Assembly (NCBI RefSeq): GCF_030931715.1
Contig: NZ_CP133261.1
Span: forward strand, 1,674,001 to 1,738,000
From: Tissierella sp. MB52-C2
Lineage (GTDB): Bacteria > Bacillota > Clostridia > Tissierellales > Tissierellaceae
Direction: 5' to 3'
DNA: 64,000 bases
The notes under the pieces are model-generated. The model did no database searches, was not told where the DNA came from, and saw only the letters and a program-made list of their open reading frames with translations. Position 1 is the first letter of the stretch. Every line of letters begins with the position of its first letter. Below are positions 31,917 through 41,841 of this stretch, one piece after another. A program made the translations under genes and the position numbers.

Positions 31917-32765
31917 CTAGTCTTCAGGGAATTCAAGGGTAATCTTACCTATTATACCTTTTCTAAATTCATCTAATAAGATATTGCTTACCTTTGTATA
32001 ATCTATTTCTCCACCTTTGACTATACATCCTCTTTTTTTGCCTATATCCTCCATTACTTCTAAAGAAGTTTTATCTTCCAATTCCACATTATAACGATTA
32101 TTTAAAAGATTTGGAAAATATTTCGCAAGCCTTTCCACTAGTTTAAGGGCTAAGGTTTCTGTATCTAATATCTCATCTTTAATCGCACCTGTAAAAGCAA
32201 GGTTTAGAGCTACTTCTTTGTCTTCAAATTTAGGCCATAATATTCCCGGAGTATCTAATAACTCTAAGTTGGTCTTTGTTTTAATCCATTGGTTAGACTT
32301 GGTCACTCCCGGCCTATTTCCAGTTTTAGCACCTTTTCTTCCTGATAAAGAATTAATTAATGTAGATTTACCTACATTGGGGATACCAAGTATCATGGCT
32401 CTAGTAGGTCTATTGATTACTCCTCGCTTTTCATAAGCTTCTCTTTTTTCTTTTGTAACCTCATAGGAAAGTTCTTGTAATTTATCTATTCCCTTTCCTT
32501 CTAAAGCATCCATGGTAAGTGATTTAATTCCCTTATTTGAAAAATAATCCTGCCACAATTTATTTCCATTGTTACTTGCCAAATCTGACTTATTTAAAAT
32601 AATAATTCTAGGTTTTTCTCCAACTATGGAGTCGATAATAGGATTTTGACTACTGGCTGGTATTCTAGCATCTATTAACTCAAAAACAACATCGACCATG
32701 GAAAGAGACTTCTGTATAGATTCCCTTGTCTTCTTCATATGTCCTGGATACCAGTTAATATTCAT
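31917..32765 (-). CDS. rbgA: Ribosome biogenesis GTPase RbgA (YlqF)
   Basis: 282 aa. Circularly permuted GTPase order: NKSDLA (G4) precedes GIPNVGKSTLINSL (G1) and DTPGILWPK (G3). The start INWYPGHMKKTRESI is the signature N-terminus. It promotes late 50S subunit assembly. Start ATG behind TTTAGGTGGTG, just after the rplS terminator. Confidence 0.96.
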   Translation of the reverse strand: MNINWYPGHMKKTRESIQKSLSMVDVVFELIDARIPASSQNPIIDSIVGEKPRIIILNKSDLASNNGNKLWQDYFSNKGIKSLTMDALEGKGIDKLQELSYEVTKEKREAYEKRGVINRPTRAMILGIPNVGKSTLINSLSGRKGAKTGNRPGVTKSNQWIKTKTNLELLDTPGILWPKFEDKEVALNLAFTGAIKDEILDTETLALKLVERLAKYFPNLLNNRYNVELEDKTSLEVMEDIGKKRGCIVKGGEIDYTKVSNILLDEFRKGIIGKITLEFPED

Positions 32766-32780
32766 TATTTCACCACCTAA

Positions 32781-32806
32781 ATAAAATTGGGACTATAAAG
32801 TCCCAA
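32781..32806 (-). terminator. Terminator after rplS
   Basis: Minus-strand TTGGGAC-TTTATA-GTCCCAA followed by TTTTATTTAGG. Read-through would feed rbgA. Confidence 0.75.
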
Positions 32807-32810
32807 TAAA

Positions 32811-33158
32811 TTAGTAAAATCTTTTTTCTTTAACTTTAGCAGCTTTACCTTGTCTATCTCTTAGATAGTAAAGTTTAGCTCTTCTTACCCTACCTCTTCT
32901 AGTTACTACTAGTTTTTCAATTCTTGGAGAATGTATAGGGAAAGTTCTTTCAACACCTACTCCATAAGATAATCTTCTTACTGTAAATGTTTCTCTTGCT
33001 CCGCCACCTTGAATTTTGATTATCGTACCTTCATATACTTGGATTCTCTCACGAGTTCCTTCAACAACTTTGTAATGAACTTGAACAGTATCTCCTACAT
33101 TCAAGCTAGGTAAATCATTTCTTAATTGTTCATCTTCTAACATTCTAATTATATCCAC
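32811..33158 (-). CDS. rplS: 50S ribosomal protein L19
   Basis: 115 aa. GTG start behind [50 protein letters not shown] and [22 protein letters not shown]-type core identify L19, which lies at the subunit interface. It has its own promoter and leader, separate from trmD. Confidence 0.97.
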   Translation of the reverse strand: MDIIRMLEDEQLRNDLPSLNVGDTVQVHYKVVEGTRERIQVYEGTIIKIQGGGARETFTVRRLSYGVGVERTFPIHSPRIEKLVVTRRGRVRRAKLYYLRDRQGKAAKVKEKRFY

Positions 33159-33225
33159 TGTATAGACCTCCCTTCTCCTTAGATGTTCTTACCACATGGC
33201 AGAGGACCATCCGTAATTCCATACG
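33159..33225 (-). ncRNA. L19 leader (5' UTR of rplS)
   Basis: The 70-base transcribed leader reads GGATGGTCCTCTGCCATGTGG then TAAGAACATCTAAGGAGAAG before the ribosome binding site. Firmicute rplS genes carry such a conserved leader, the presumed site of autoregulation by L19. I judge by position and the TAAGAACATC/GGAG end, not by a covariance search. Confidence 0.55.
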
Positions 33226-33231
33226 CTAGGT

Positions 33232-33260
33232 ATTATAGCATATGTATAATTCAATTACAA
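33232..33260 (-). promoter_or_regulatory. rplS promoter
   Basis: Minus-strand TTGTAA (33255-33260), 17-base spacer, TATAAT (33232-33237). Transcription would start about 65 bases before the rplS GTG. Confidence 0.8.
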
Positions 33261-33271
33261 CTAAATTGTAA

Positions 33272-33997
33272 TCATAAAACTTTCTTTATTTTTGATAGAA
33301 TAACTTTCTCCTCTTCAGTCAAAGTCTTATTATCTAATAAATCAGGCCTCTTAATAAAAGTAGATTTTAAGGATTCTTCCTTTCTCCACTGTTCTATCTT
33401 CTGATGATTGCCTGAAAGTAATACTTCTGGCACCAAATGGCCATTAAACTCTCTCGGTCTTGTATATTGAGGGTATTCTAATAAACCTTTATAATGGGAT
33501 TCATCCATATATGATTCATCTGATCTAAGTACACCAGGCAATAATCTTACAATTGCATCAATAAGTATCATTGCAGGAATTTCTCCACCTGTTAATACAA
33601 AATCACCAATAGATACTTCCTCATCTACATAATTGTCAATAATTCTATTATCTATACCTTCATAATGACCACATAAAAGAATTAAATGTTCTTCCTTAGC
33701 CAATTCATTGGCAAGCTTCTGATCAAATCTTTTTCCTTGAGGTGATAAATATATTGTTCTAGAATTATATTTTTGAACACTATTTATAGCATCAAAAATT
33801 GGCTCCGGCTTCATAACCATACCTGAGCCACCTCCAAAAGGATAATCATCTACTTTCTTATGCTTATTTTTGGAAAAGTCTCTAATATTTATACTATTTA
33901 TTTCAACTTTATTTTCTTCATAGGCCCTACCTATTATACTCCAATTTAGTAGAGGTGAAAAAAACTCAGGAAATAAAGTCAATATATCTATTTTCAT
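33272..33997 (-). CDS. trmD: tRNA (guanine-N1)-methyltransferase TrmD
   Basis: 241 aa. GGSGMVMKPEPIFDAI, LLCGHYEGIDNRIID and SIGDFVLTGGEIPAMILIDA show the SPOUT trefoil knot that binds S-adenosylmethionine. It makes m1G37 in tRNAs. It overlaps rimM by four bases. Confidence 0.97.
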   Translation of the reverse strand: MKIDILTLFPEFFSPLLNWSIIGRAYEENKVEINSINIRDFSKNKHKKVDDYPFGGGSGMVMKPEPIFDAINSVQKYNSRTIYLSPQGKRFDQKLANELAKEEHLILLCGHYEGIDNRIIDNYVDEEVSIGDFVLTGGEIPAMILIDAIVRLLPGVLRSDESYMDESHYKGLLEYPQYTRPREFNGHLVPEVLLSGNHQKIEQWRKEESLKSTFIKRPDLLDNKTLTEEEKVILSKIKKVL

Positions 33998-34497
33998 TCT
34001 ATCATTCCCTCTATAGGGTCAATCACTATTTTTTTATTATCTATATCAACATCGACAATAAATTGCTTCACAGCTGGAATAAGATATTCTTTATCTTTTT
34101 CCATATCTTTTATTATATATATATCATTACTAGGTCCTTGGATTACATCTGATAAAATTCCTATTAATTGAGATTTAGTATCAAAAACCTTAGAGCCTAC
34201 TAAATCATAGATAAAAAAATGATTTTCTGGTAAAACAACTTTCTCAGCTTCATCAACATATATAAAGTTATCTTTAAAAGGAATTATTTCGTTTATATCG
34301 TTAAATTCCTTAAACTTTAATATTGCTAGGTTTTTATGGTATTTTACCTTCTCTAGTTTTACTTTGATTTTTTTATCACCAATATATGCAGTTTTCAAAT
34401 AATCAAATCTATTAAGGTTATCAGTTAATGGGTATATTTTTACCTCACCTTTTATTCCATGAGAGCTTATTATTTTACCAACTATTGTATATTCCAT
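33994..34497 (-). CDS. rimM: 16S rRNA processing protein RimM
   Basis: 167 aa. N-terminal VGKIISSHGIKGEVKIYPLT and C-terminal PRC-barrel with IYDLVGSKVFDTKSQLIG and DKEYLIPAVKQFI. Assists 30S assembly through S19. Overlaps trmD, and is preceded by a perfect 10-bp inverted repeat at 34521-34545. Confidence 0.95.
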   Translation of the reverse strand: MEYTIVGKIISSHGIKGEVKIYPLTDNLNRFDYLKTAYIGDKKIKVKLEKVKYHKNLAILKFKEFNDINEIIPFKDNFIYVDEAEKVVLPENHFFIYDLVGSKVFDTKSQLIGILSDVIQGPSNDIYIIKDMEKDKEYLIPAVKQFIVDVDIDNKKIVIDPIEGMIE

Positions 34498-34520
34498 TTT
34501 TCACCTATCTCCAATATTTT

Positions 34521-34545
34521 AAGGGATTAGGTCTTCTAATCCCTT
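34521..34545 (-). terminator. Hairpin between khpA and rimM
   Basis: AAGGGATTAG and CTAATCCCTT pair around a 5-base loop; no proper T run follows, so it may be an attenuator or processing site. Confidence 0.45.
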
Positions 34546-34774
34546 ACTGAATAATTTCTACGACAACTCTTTTGTTATCTTTGATTGCTGCTGCCTTAAC
34601 TACTGTTCTTATGGCCTTAGCAATTCTACCTTGTTTTCCTATTACTTTACCCATATCTTCAGGGTGAACCTTAAGTTCAATGATAACAGACTGACTGCCC
34701 TCTATTTCATTGACTACCACATCATCTGGATTATCTACAAGAGACTTTGCAATAAATTCTACTAATTCTCCCAT
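34544..34774 (-). CDS. khpA: KH-domain RNA-binding protein KhpA (YlqC)
   Basis: 76 aa; start ATG 34772-34774 behind TAGGAGGTGCTAAAA. A single KH domain with the GKVIGKQGRIAKAIRTVVKA loop. KhpA pairs with KhpB to bind RNA and influences cell size in Firmicutes. Position between rpsP and rimM is standard. Confidence 0.95.
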   Translation of the reverse strand: MGELVEFIAKSLVDNPDDVVVNEIEGSQSVIIELKVHPEDMGKVIGKQGRIAKAIRTVVKAAAIKDNKRVVVEIIQ

Positions 34775-34807
34775 TTTTAGCACCTCCTAGATACTCTTCC
34801 TTAAGGA

Positions 34808-35065
34808 TTATTCAGCTTGATTTTCATATAAACCATTTTGTTTAAATAATCTATCTACAGTATCAGTTGGTTTTGCTCCATTTTTAATCCAGTTAATTGC
34901 TTTTTCATTATCTATCTTAACTGTTTTAGGTTCAGTTAATGGATTATAATAGCCAATTTCTTCGATAAATCTTCCATCTCTAGAAGCACGAGAATCAGCA
35001 ACAACTATTCTATAGAAAGGGTTTTTCTTAGCTCCCATTCTTCTTAATCTAATTTTAACTGCCAT
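34808..35065 (-). CDS. rpsP: 30S ribosomal protein S16
   Basis: 85 aa. [20 protein letters not shown] and [20 protein letters not shown] are the family signature. Follows ffh by 33 bases in the standard operon. Confidence 0.97.
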   Translation of the reverse strand: MAVKIRLRRMGAKKNPFYRIVVADSRASRDGRFIEEIGYYNPLTEPKTVKIDNEKAINWIKNGAKPTDTVDRLFKQNGLYENQAE

Positions 35066-35098
35066 TTATTTCACCTCCTTAAAAATTTGACTATTTAT

Positions 35099-36439
35099 TT
35101 AGAAAAAGGGGAATCCAAATTTCCCTTTTTTCTTCATTGTTTTTTCCATATCAGTAAACCTTTTCATCATTTTCTTAGTTTCTTTAAATTGCTTTAAGAT
35201 TTTGTTTACTTCTTGGACTGAAGTACCACTACCCTGGGCTATTCTTTTTCTTCTGCTACTATCTATAATATCAGGATTATCTCTTTCTTTCTTAGTCATA
35301 GATTGAATTATTGCCTTAATCCTATTAATATCTTTTTCATTTACATCTAAACCTTTCAATGCTTTAGAGTTCATTCCTGGAATCATACCTATCAATTGAT
35401 CAATAGGTCCTAGACTTTTCATTTGTTCCAGCTGATCTAAGAAGTCATCAAAGGAAAATTCCTGATTCCTAATTTTTTGTTCCAATTCTATTGCTTTCTT
35501 AGCATCTATATTAGCTTGAGCCTTTTCAATTAAACTAAGTACATCACCCATACCTAATATTCTTGAAGCCATTCTATCTGGATGGAAAGGTTCTAATTGA
35601 TCAAACTTTTCTCCCATACCAGCAAACTTTATAGGTTTTTCTGTTACTGCCCTAATGGATAAAGCTGCTCCACCTCTAGCATCTCCATCAAGCTTAGTAA
35701 GTATAACTCCTGTAATCCCTAGTTTATCATTAAAAGTTTCAGCCACATTAACTGCATCCTGTCCCGTCATAGCATCAAGTACCAATAGGACTTCATTTGG
35801 ATTAACCGCATCATGGATATTCTTTATTTCATCCATTAATTCTTCATCGATATGAAGCCTTCCCGCAGTATCCACTATTATTACATCGTTTCCATTTCTT
35901 TTTCCATGCTCTAAGGCAGCCTTTGCTATGTCTACTGGGTTTATTTTGTCCCCCATTGAAAACACTGGAACATCAACCTTTTCTCCTACTACTTCAAGTT
36001 GTTTAATAGCTGCAGGTCTATAAACATCACAGGCAACCAATAAAGGTCTTTTGTTTTGTTTTTTTAGATTAAATGCCAACTTCCCAGTAGTAGTAGTTTT
36101 ACCAGCACCCTGTAAACCACACATAAGAATTACTGTTGGTGGAGTAGAGGCAAAATTTAATTTAGCTTCTTTCTCTCCCATTAAATTAGTTAACTCTTCA
36201 TTTACTATTTTTATAACCTGTTGGCCAGGTGTTAAACTTTCCATTACTTCATAGCCAATTGCTCTTTCCTTAACTTTCTTTGTAAAGTCTTTTACGACTT
36301 TAAAGTTTACATCTGCTTCCAAAAGAGCGAGCCTTACTTCTCTCATGGCTACATCAACATCTTTTTCTGAAAGTTTACCTTTTCCCTTTAATTTCCCCAA
36401 AGCATTTTGAAGTTTTTCTGATAAAGATTCAAATACCAT
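35099..36439 (-). CDS. ffh: Signal recognition particle protein Ffh
   Basis: 446 aa. The N domain is followed by a G domain with LMCGLQGAGKTTTTGKLAFN, DTAGRLHIDEEL and LTKLDGDARGGAALS, and a Met-rich M domain that binds SRP RNA and signal peptides (MIPGMNSKALKGLD, RRKRIAQGSG). Targets nascent membrane proteins with FtsY. Overlaps ylxM by one base (TAATG). Confidence 0.97.
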   Translation of the reverse strand: MVFESLSEKLQNALGKLKGKGKLSEKDVDVAMREVRLALLEADVNFKVVKDFTKKVKERAIGYEVMESLTPGQQVIKIVNEELTNLMGEKEAKLNFASTPPTVILMCGLQGAGKTTTTGKLAFNLKKQNKRPLLVACDVYRPAAIKQLEVVGEKVDVPVFSMGDKINPVDIAKAALEHGKRNGNDVIIVDTAGRLHIDEELMDEIKNIHDAVNPNEVLLVLDAMTGQDAVNVAETFNDKLGITGVILTKLDGDARGGAALSIRAVTEKPIKFAGMGEKFDQLEPFHPDRMASRILGMGDVLSLIEKAQANIDAKKAIELEQKIRNQEFSFDDFLDQLEQMKSLGPIDQLIGMIPGMNSKALKGLDVNEKDINRIKAIIQSMTKKERDNPDIIDSSRRKRIAQGSGTSVQEVNKILKQFKETKKMMKRFTDMEKTMKKKGKFGFPFF

Positions 36440-36822
36440 TAGTCCACCACCTCCCGGCTATTATGGAGTATCTTTTTACAAATCTTGTTAATATCTATTG
36501 CCTTATTTTCAATTATATTGTCATTTCGATCTTTTGCAATTTTTATAATATCTTCGGCGATTTCGACTATATCCTTAATTTCTTTATGACTTGAATAAAA
36601 CTTTTTTACTAGCCTTAAACTCTCTTCATATTGGTAAAGCTTTTGTTCTGCTCTTTTTAAAAGATCAAAAACCCCCTGCCTTGTAACATCAAGTTCATCA
36701 CCAATTTCAGCTAAGGATAAATCATGAATATAATATAGTTCTATTACTAAATATTGTTTCTCACTAAGTAACTTTCCATAAAAATCAAATAAAATTCCTA
36801 CTTCAACAAGTTTCTCAACCAT
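36439..36822 (-). CDS. ylxM: SRP-associated HTH protein YlxM
   Basis: 127 aa. EKQYLVIELYYIHDLSLAEI followed by LDVTRQGVFDLLKRAEQKL is a sigma-70 region-4-like HTH typical of UPF0122 (YlxM), which modulates Ffh activity in Firmicutes. The start TATAATG is preceded by a weak GGTGA. It is encoded immediately before ffh. Confidence 0.94.
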   Translation of the reverse strand: MVEKLVEVGILFDFYGKLLSEKQYLVIELYYIHDLSLAEIGDELDVTRQGVFDLLKRAEQKLYQYEESLRLVKKFYSSHKEIKDIVEIAEDIIKIAKDRNDNIIENKAIDINKICKKILHNSREVVD

Positions 36823-36836
36823 TATATCACCAACAA

Positions 36837-36873
36837 AATAATACTGTCAAGCATTTTACTTGACAGTATTATT
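36837..36873 (-). terminator. Perfect 15-bp hairpin between ftsY and ylxM
   Basis: AATAATACTGTCAAG pairs with CTTGACAGTATTATT across a 7-base loop, followed on the minus strand by TTGTTGG. It can end the smc-ftsY transcript. Its 3' arm holds TTGACA, 18 bases before a TATAAT that overlaps the ylxM start codon. Confidence 0.7.
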
Positions 36874-36905
36874 CTAGTATAAGATTTCCCTTTTGTCAAC
36901 AACTA

Positions 36906-38189
36906 TTAATTAAATAGAGCTTCTACAAAATCCTCAACAATAAATGGCTGTAAATCTTCTATTCCTTCACCTACACCAACTAATTTAACAGGTATGTTCA
37001 ACTCCGCTTGTAAGGCTATAATAACTCCACCCTTTGCTGTTCCATCAAGCTTAGTAAGAGCAACGCCTGTTATATTTGCAACTTCTTTAAATACTTTAGC
37101 TTGATTAATAGCATTTTGTCCTGTTGTTGCATCAAGTACTAATAATACTTCTTTTGTAGCATCTCCATATTCTCTTTCTGCAACTCTAAATATTTTATTT
37201 AACTCGTTCATAAGATTAGATTTATTATGAAGTCTACCAGCTGTATCACAGATTAATATATCAGTTTTTCTTGCCTTAGCTGCTTGAATACCATCATAGA
37301 TAACGGCAGCTGGATCTGCACCCTCACTATGAGATATTACATCGACGTTAGCCCTACTTCCCCACTCCTCTAATTGTTCAATGGCTGCAGCTCTGAAAGT
37401 ATCTCCTGCTGCTATTAAAACTTTCTTTCCTTGTTTTTTAAAGTTATTAGATAACTTTCCTATGGTAGTAGTTTTACCAACACCATTTACTCCAACAACT
37501 AAAACTAAAGCAGGAGAAGGTTCTATATTTAAATTATTGTCTGAAACGGATTCTAACATGATTTTCTTGATTTCATCCTTTAGAAGTTCCTTTACATTAT
37601 CTGGCTCAGTTACTTTTTCTTCTTTTACTCTGTTTCTTAACCTATCGATTAATTCCATTGTCGTATTTACTCCAACATCTGCAGTAACTAATACTTCTTC
37701 CAAATCATCAAATAACTCTTCATCAATTTTCTTATAGGATTTTAGTACACTATCTATTTTATTTGTAATATCATCTCTAGTCTTAGTTAGACCACTCATA
37801 AGTTTTTGAAAAAATCCAGCTTTTTTAGGTTTTGTTTCTACTACATCTTCTTCTACTTCTTCCGGCTCCACTAATTCATCTACAATTTCTTCTTGTATAT
37901 CTTCAGCATCTTCTAGTTTCTCTTCTATTTCCTCTATTTCTTCTACTATATCTTCCAGTTCCTCAATAATCTCTTCTACTTCTTCCGCTTCTTCAATTTG
38001 CTGTTTAATATCTTCTGTCTCTATTATTTCTTTTGAATCTTCTGTTGTCTCTTCCTTTTCTTCTATTTGCTCTAGTTCCTCTATTTCTTCTATCTGCTGC
38101 TCTAGTTCTTCTTTATTACTTTCTAGGATTTCCTCTTTTAAATCAATGTCTTCTTTTTTCTTTCCTAAGTTTTTTAACCACTTAAACAT
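36906..38189 (-). CDS. ftsY: Signal recognition particle receptor FtsY
   Basis: 427 aa. The first 130 residues are a Glu-rich acidic A domain, longer than usual for Firmicutes. The NG domain holds VVGVNGVGKTTTIGKLSNNF, DTAGRLHNKSNLMNEL and LTKLDGTAKGGVI. It docks Ffh at the membrane. Ten bases downstream of smc, in one operon. Confidence 0.97.
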   Translation of the reverse strand: MFKWLKNLGKKKEDIDLKEEILESNKEELEQQIEEIEELEQIEEKEETTEDSKEIIETEDIKQQIEEAEEVEEIIEELEDIVEEIEEIEEKLEDAEDIQEEIVDELVEPEEVEEDVVETKPKKAGFFQKLMSGLTKTRDDITNKIDSVLKSYKKIDEELFDDLEEVLVTADVGVNTTMELIDRLRNRVKEEKVTEPDNVKELLKDEIKKIMLESVSDNNLNIEPSPALVLVVGVNGVGKTTTIGKLSNNFKKQGKKVLIAAGDTFRAAAIEQLEEWGSRANVDVISHSEGADPAAVIYDGIQAAKARKTDILICDTAGRLHNKSNLMNELNKIFRVAEREYGDATKEVLLVLDATTGQNAINQAKVFKEVANITGVALTKLDGTAKGGVIIALQAELNIPVKLVGVGEGIEDLQPFIVEDFVEALFN

Positions 38190-38199
38190 TTTTCTCCCC

Positions 38200-41100
38200 C
38201 TAACTCGCTATTTCATCAATATTATCTTTTAGTTTAACCGATATTAATTTAGATACTCCCTCTTCTTCCATAGCTACTCCATATAATATATCTGCTATTT
38301 CCATAGTAGTCTTTCTATGGGTGATTAAAACAAACTGGGTGTTCTCATAGAAGGTTTTCAGATAATTAGTATACCTACTAATATTTGCTTCGTCAAGAGC
38401 TGCATCTATTTCGTCCAGTATACAAAATGGTGAAGGTTTTAATGTTAAAATTGCAAACAATAAAGCCACTGCCGTTAAAGATTTTTCTCCTCCTGATAAC
38501 AAAGTTAGACTTTGAAGTTTCTTTCCAGGTGGTTGAGCTTTAATTTCGATTCCAGAGTTTAATATATTTTCCTCATCTTCTAAAACTAGCTCTGCTTGTC
38601 CCCCATTAAATAGATTTTTGAATATGTCTTGGAAATTGTCGTTTATCTTCTTAAAGTTCATAATAAATTGCGTTTTCATATTGGTTTCCATATCTTTTAT
38701 AACTTCTTTTAAGTTTTCCTTAGCATTTATTAAATCTCTTTGTTGTTCTAGGATAAAATCTAGTCGTTCTTTTAAGTTTTTGTATTCCTCTATTGAGCTT
38801 AGATTTACTGTACCCAATTCTTTAATTTCAACTTTTAATTTTCTAGATTCTATTATTGCTTCTTGAATATTTTTAATTTCCACTTCATAATTCAATGCTT
38901 CTTCAAAGGATAATTCATAATCATCATTTAACTTTTTATGATAGTTTTCCAACTGTACAGTCATTCTAGCCAGTTTGACTTCATTTGAATTAAGTTTTTT
39001 TTCAGATTCTCCCATTGCTTTATTTATTTCATTTAATTTATTTTGTTCAGAGTAAAATTCCTCCATAAATTTAGTCTTATTAGATATTAAATCTTCTAAT
39101 TCTCTTTTTATATCTTGGGCAATCAAATTTAATTCTTCTATCTTTTTATTTAAGTTTGCCTTAGTTTTGTTGATTTCGTCTATATTTTCCATATTCAATA
39201 TTATCATTTCTTCTTTTTCTTTCATAGAGTTATTAATACTATGAACTTCTGCTTTATTTTTATTCCATTTTTCCTGTAAATTGTTTATATTACTATTGAG
39301 TAGGTTAAGGCTTATCTTAGTATCTGTAATATTCTTCATTTTTTCTTCTCTAATAGACTTTTCTTCATTATAGGCAATAGTTAGATTTTTAATTTCCTCT
39401 TTTTTATCTATAATCTCTTTATCTAGTTTTGATAATAAATCAATAATCTCTATTTCCTTATTTTTATATTCCTTGACCTCAGTATCTAAATTATTTATTT
39501 CCTTTTCTGCTTTTTCAATAGACTCCTTTAGTCTATTGATCTCACTTATATATTTCTCTTTTTGATTCCCTATATTTATTATTGAATGTTCAGTTTCCTT
39601 AATGGATTTATCCAATTCAATTATTTGTTCTTTAAATTCTGTTAACTTGCTTATATAAATGGTTTTTTCTTGATTTAATTCTTCCTGTACTTTATTTAAT
39701 TTCTCTATGTCTTTAAGTAATTTTTCTATTCTGCCTTTTCTACTTATTATGCTAATACTACTATTCCCTTGACTTCCACCTGTCATGGAACCACCTGGGT
39801 TTAAAACTTCCCCATCAAGTGTAACTATTCTAAGAGAATGATTATATTTATTTGCAAGCTTTATTCCATAATCCATATTCTCAATTATTACAGTTCGTCC
39901 AAGTAAAAACTTAAATATACTTTCATATTTTTTATTATAATCTACTAATTCATAACCTAGACCATGTATTTTAAATTCTTCTCTATCTTGAATGCTTATA
40001 TCTAAAGTATTTCCTTTTATAACATTAAGGGGTAAAAATGTTACTCTACCTAATTTATTACGTTTTAGATATTCTATGATTCTCTTTGCATCTCCTTCAG
40101 TTTCAGTAACTATATTTTGAACATTGGAACCTAGACTAATATCTATTGCTCTTTCAAACTTTTCATCTACTTTTATAAGTTCTGCTACTACACCTATAAG
40201 ACCTTCCTTTAGCTGTGACTCTCTTTTAGCAGCCTTTAATAAGGATTTTACGCCCTTATAATATCCTTCATAGTCTTCTTCCATGTTTTTAAGCAATTTG
40301 AAACTAGAAGTCTTTGATTGAATTTCCATATTATTAGTATTTATATTTTTATTTATAGATTCTAATAACTCACTAGTATCTTTTTCTTTTCCTTTTATAG
40401 ACTGTAAACTCTGATTCAAAGCTGAGAGTTCTTCTTGTAAATCTTCCTCTTTCTTAGATACCTCATCATAGAAATTAGCATTTGAGTTTTTTTCAGTATA
40501 CATTGAGTCTATTTCTTTTTTTAATTGAAATATTCTTTTTTCAATATTTTCATTAAAAGAATTAATACTATTTAATTCTGATTTCCTATCAGAGGATTTA
40601 TTGTATATTTTTATCATATTATTTTTTTCTAATTCTATATGTTTTTCTTTTTCCTGCAATGTTTCAAGCTCTTTTTCTAGCTCTATATTTTTTTCATTAT
40701 ATCTTTCCAGGAGTATGTTATATTCTTCTTCCGCCAATGACTTCTCTTTAATTAAATCATCATTAGTTATACTTAGCTCCTCTAATCTATTAATTAAATT
40801 TGTTTTTTCTTCTTTTAATCTATCTAAATCCTTATTGTAAAATCTTTCCTTTTCTTCAATTATTGCAACTTGATTTTGATCTTTATCAAGTTCATTTATA
40901 ATACTTGAATTTTTATTTCTATAATCTTCTATATTAGATTCTAACTCTTCTATGGTTTTCTTAAGTAAATTAAACTTGTTTTCAAATAAATCTCTATCTA
41001 ATACTTTTTGGTTTAACTCTTTTTCTAATATGGTTTTTTCTTCATTTATTTCGTCTATTTGGATATTCAGCTTTCTTATATCTCTTATAGATAGGTTTAT

Positions 41101-41778
41101 TTCTAACTCCTTTAATCTATTATATAATTCAGTAAAATAGTTAGCTTTTTCAGACTGAATTTCTAACACTTCCAGCTGACTAGATAGTTCAAATATTAAG
41201 TCCTTAATTCTTATTAGATTATCTTGAGTCTTATCTAGCTTTCTTTCAGCCTCTTCCTTCTTTGATTTATATTTTACTATTCCAGCTGCCTCCTCAAAAA
41301 TATGTCTTCTATCTTCAGGCCTATTGCTTAGTATTTCCTCTATTCGCCCTTGTCCTATTATGGAATATCCATCTTTACCTATTCCAGTATCCATAAATAG
41401 TTCACGAATATCCTTTAACCTACATGAATTTTTATTTATATAATATTCCGATTCCCCTGATCTAAACATTCTTCTAGTAACGGCTATTTCTTCATAATCA
41501 ATTGGTATCTGTCCGTTTTTATTATTAAAGGTAATAGTAACTTCTGCATATCCTAAAGGCTTTCTCTTACCTGTACCTGCAAAAATTACATCTTCCATCT
41601 TACTTCCCCTAAGATTTTTTACACTTTGTTCTCCTAGAACCCATCTTATGGCGTCAGATATGTTACTCTTCCCGCTTCCATTTGGCCCTACTATAGCTGT
41701 AATACCGTTTTTAATCTTAATTTCTGTTTTATCAGCAAACGATTTAAACCCTTGAATTTCTACTTTCTTTAGCTGCAA
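38200..41778 (-). CDS. smc: Chromosome partition protein SMC
   Basis: 1192 aa, full length. TTG start with AGAGGTG upstream gives MQLKKVEIQGFKSFADKTEI. Walker A is IVGPNGSGKSNISDAI, hinge region around residues 520-660 (GLIGVVAELIKVDEKFERAI, LDGEVLNPGGSMTGG), C-terminal signature TLLSGGEKSLTAVALLFAIL and Walker B FCILDEIDAALD. Two long coiled coils link head and hinge. It organises the nucleoid with ScpAB. Confidence 0.97.
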   Translation of the reverse strand: MQLKKVEIQGFKSFADKTEIKIKNGITAIVGPNGSGKSNISDAIRWVLGEQSVKNLRGSKMEDVIFAGTGKRKPLGYAEVTITFNNKNGQIPIDYEEIAVTRRMFRSGESEYYINKNSCRLKDIRELFMDTGIGKDGYSIIGQGRIEEILSNRPEDRRHIFEEAAGIVKYKSKKEEAERKLDKTQDNLIRIKDLIFELSSQLEVLEIQSEKANYFTELYNRLKELEINLSIRDIRKLNIQIDEINEEKTILEKELNQKVLDRDLFENKFNLLKKTIEELESNIEDYRNKNSSIINELDKDQNQVAIIEEKERFYNKDLDRLKEEKTNLINRLEELSITNDDLIKEKSLAEEEYNILLERYNEKNIELEKELETLQEKEKHIELEKNNMIKIYNKSSDRKSELNSINSFNENIEKRIFQLKKEIDSMYTEKNSNANFYDEVSKKEEDLQEELSALNQSLQSIKGKEKDTSELLESINKNINTNNMEIQSKTSSFKLLKNMEEDYEGYYKGVKSLLKAAKRESQLKEGLIGVVAELIKVDEKFERAIDISLGSNVQNIVTETEGDAKRIIEYLKRNKLGRVTFLPLNVIKGNTLDISIQDREEFKIHGLGYELVDYNKKYESIFKFLLGRTVIIENMDYGIKLANKYNHSLRIVTLDGEVLNPGGSMTGGSQGNSSISIISRKGRIEKLLKDIEKLNKVQEELNQEKTIYISKLTEFKEQIIELDKSIKETEHSIINIGNQKEKYISEINRLKESIEKAEKEINNLDTEVKEYKNKEIEIIDLLSKLDKEIIDKKEEIKNLTIAYNEEKSIREEKMKNITDTKISLNLLNSNINNLQEKWNKNKAEVHSINNSMKEKEEMIILNMENIDEINKTKANLNKKIEELNLIAQDIKRELEDLISNKTKFMEEFYSEQNKLNEINKAMGESEKKLNSNEVKLARMTVQLENYHKKLNDDYELSFEEALNYEVEIKNIQEAIIESRKLKVEIKELGTVNLSSIEEYKNLKERLDFILEQQRDLINAKENLKEVIKDMETNMKTQFIMNFKKINDNFQDIFKNLFNGGQAELVLEDEENILNSGIEIKAQPPGKKLQSLTLLSGGEKSLTAVALLFAILTLKPSPFCILDEIDAALDEANISRYTNYLKTFYENTQFVLITHRKTTMEIADILYGVAMEEEGVSKLISVKLKDNIDEIAS

Positions 41779-41804
41779 TCATAACACCTCTTACCTATTA
41801 TAAC

Positions 41805-41835
41805 TAAAGGTTTCCAATTCGTAGGAAACCTTTAT
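41805..41835 (-). terminator. Hairpin between the Elp3-like gene and smc
   Basis: TAAAGGTTTCC and GGAAACCTTTA pair around an 8-base loop; the T tail on the minus strand is weak, so partial read-through into smc is likely. Confidence 0.5.
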
Positions 41836-41841
41836 ATTAAT

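Noticed and set aside
36837-36873. TTGACA-18-TATAAT as a strong ylxM promoter
   Set aside because: The TATAAT overlaps the ylxM start codon, so a transcript would begin inside the gene; the hairpin is better read as a terminator.
36906-38189. Long Glu-rich repeat-like stretch in ftsY
   Set aside because: It is the acidic A domain of FtsY, in frame and followed by an intact NG domain; no separate element.
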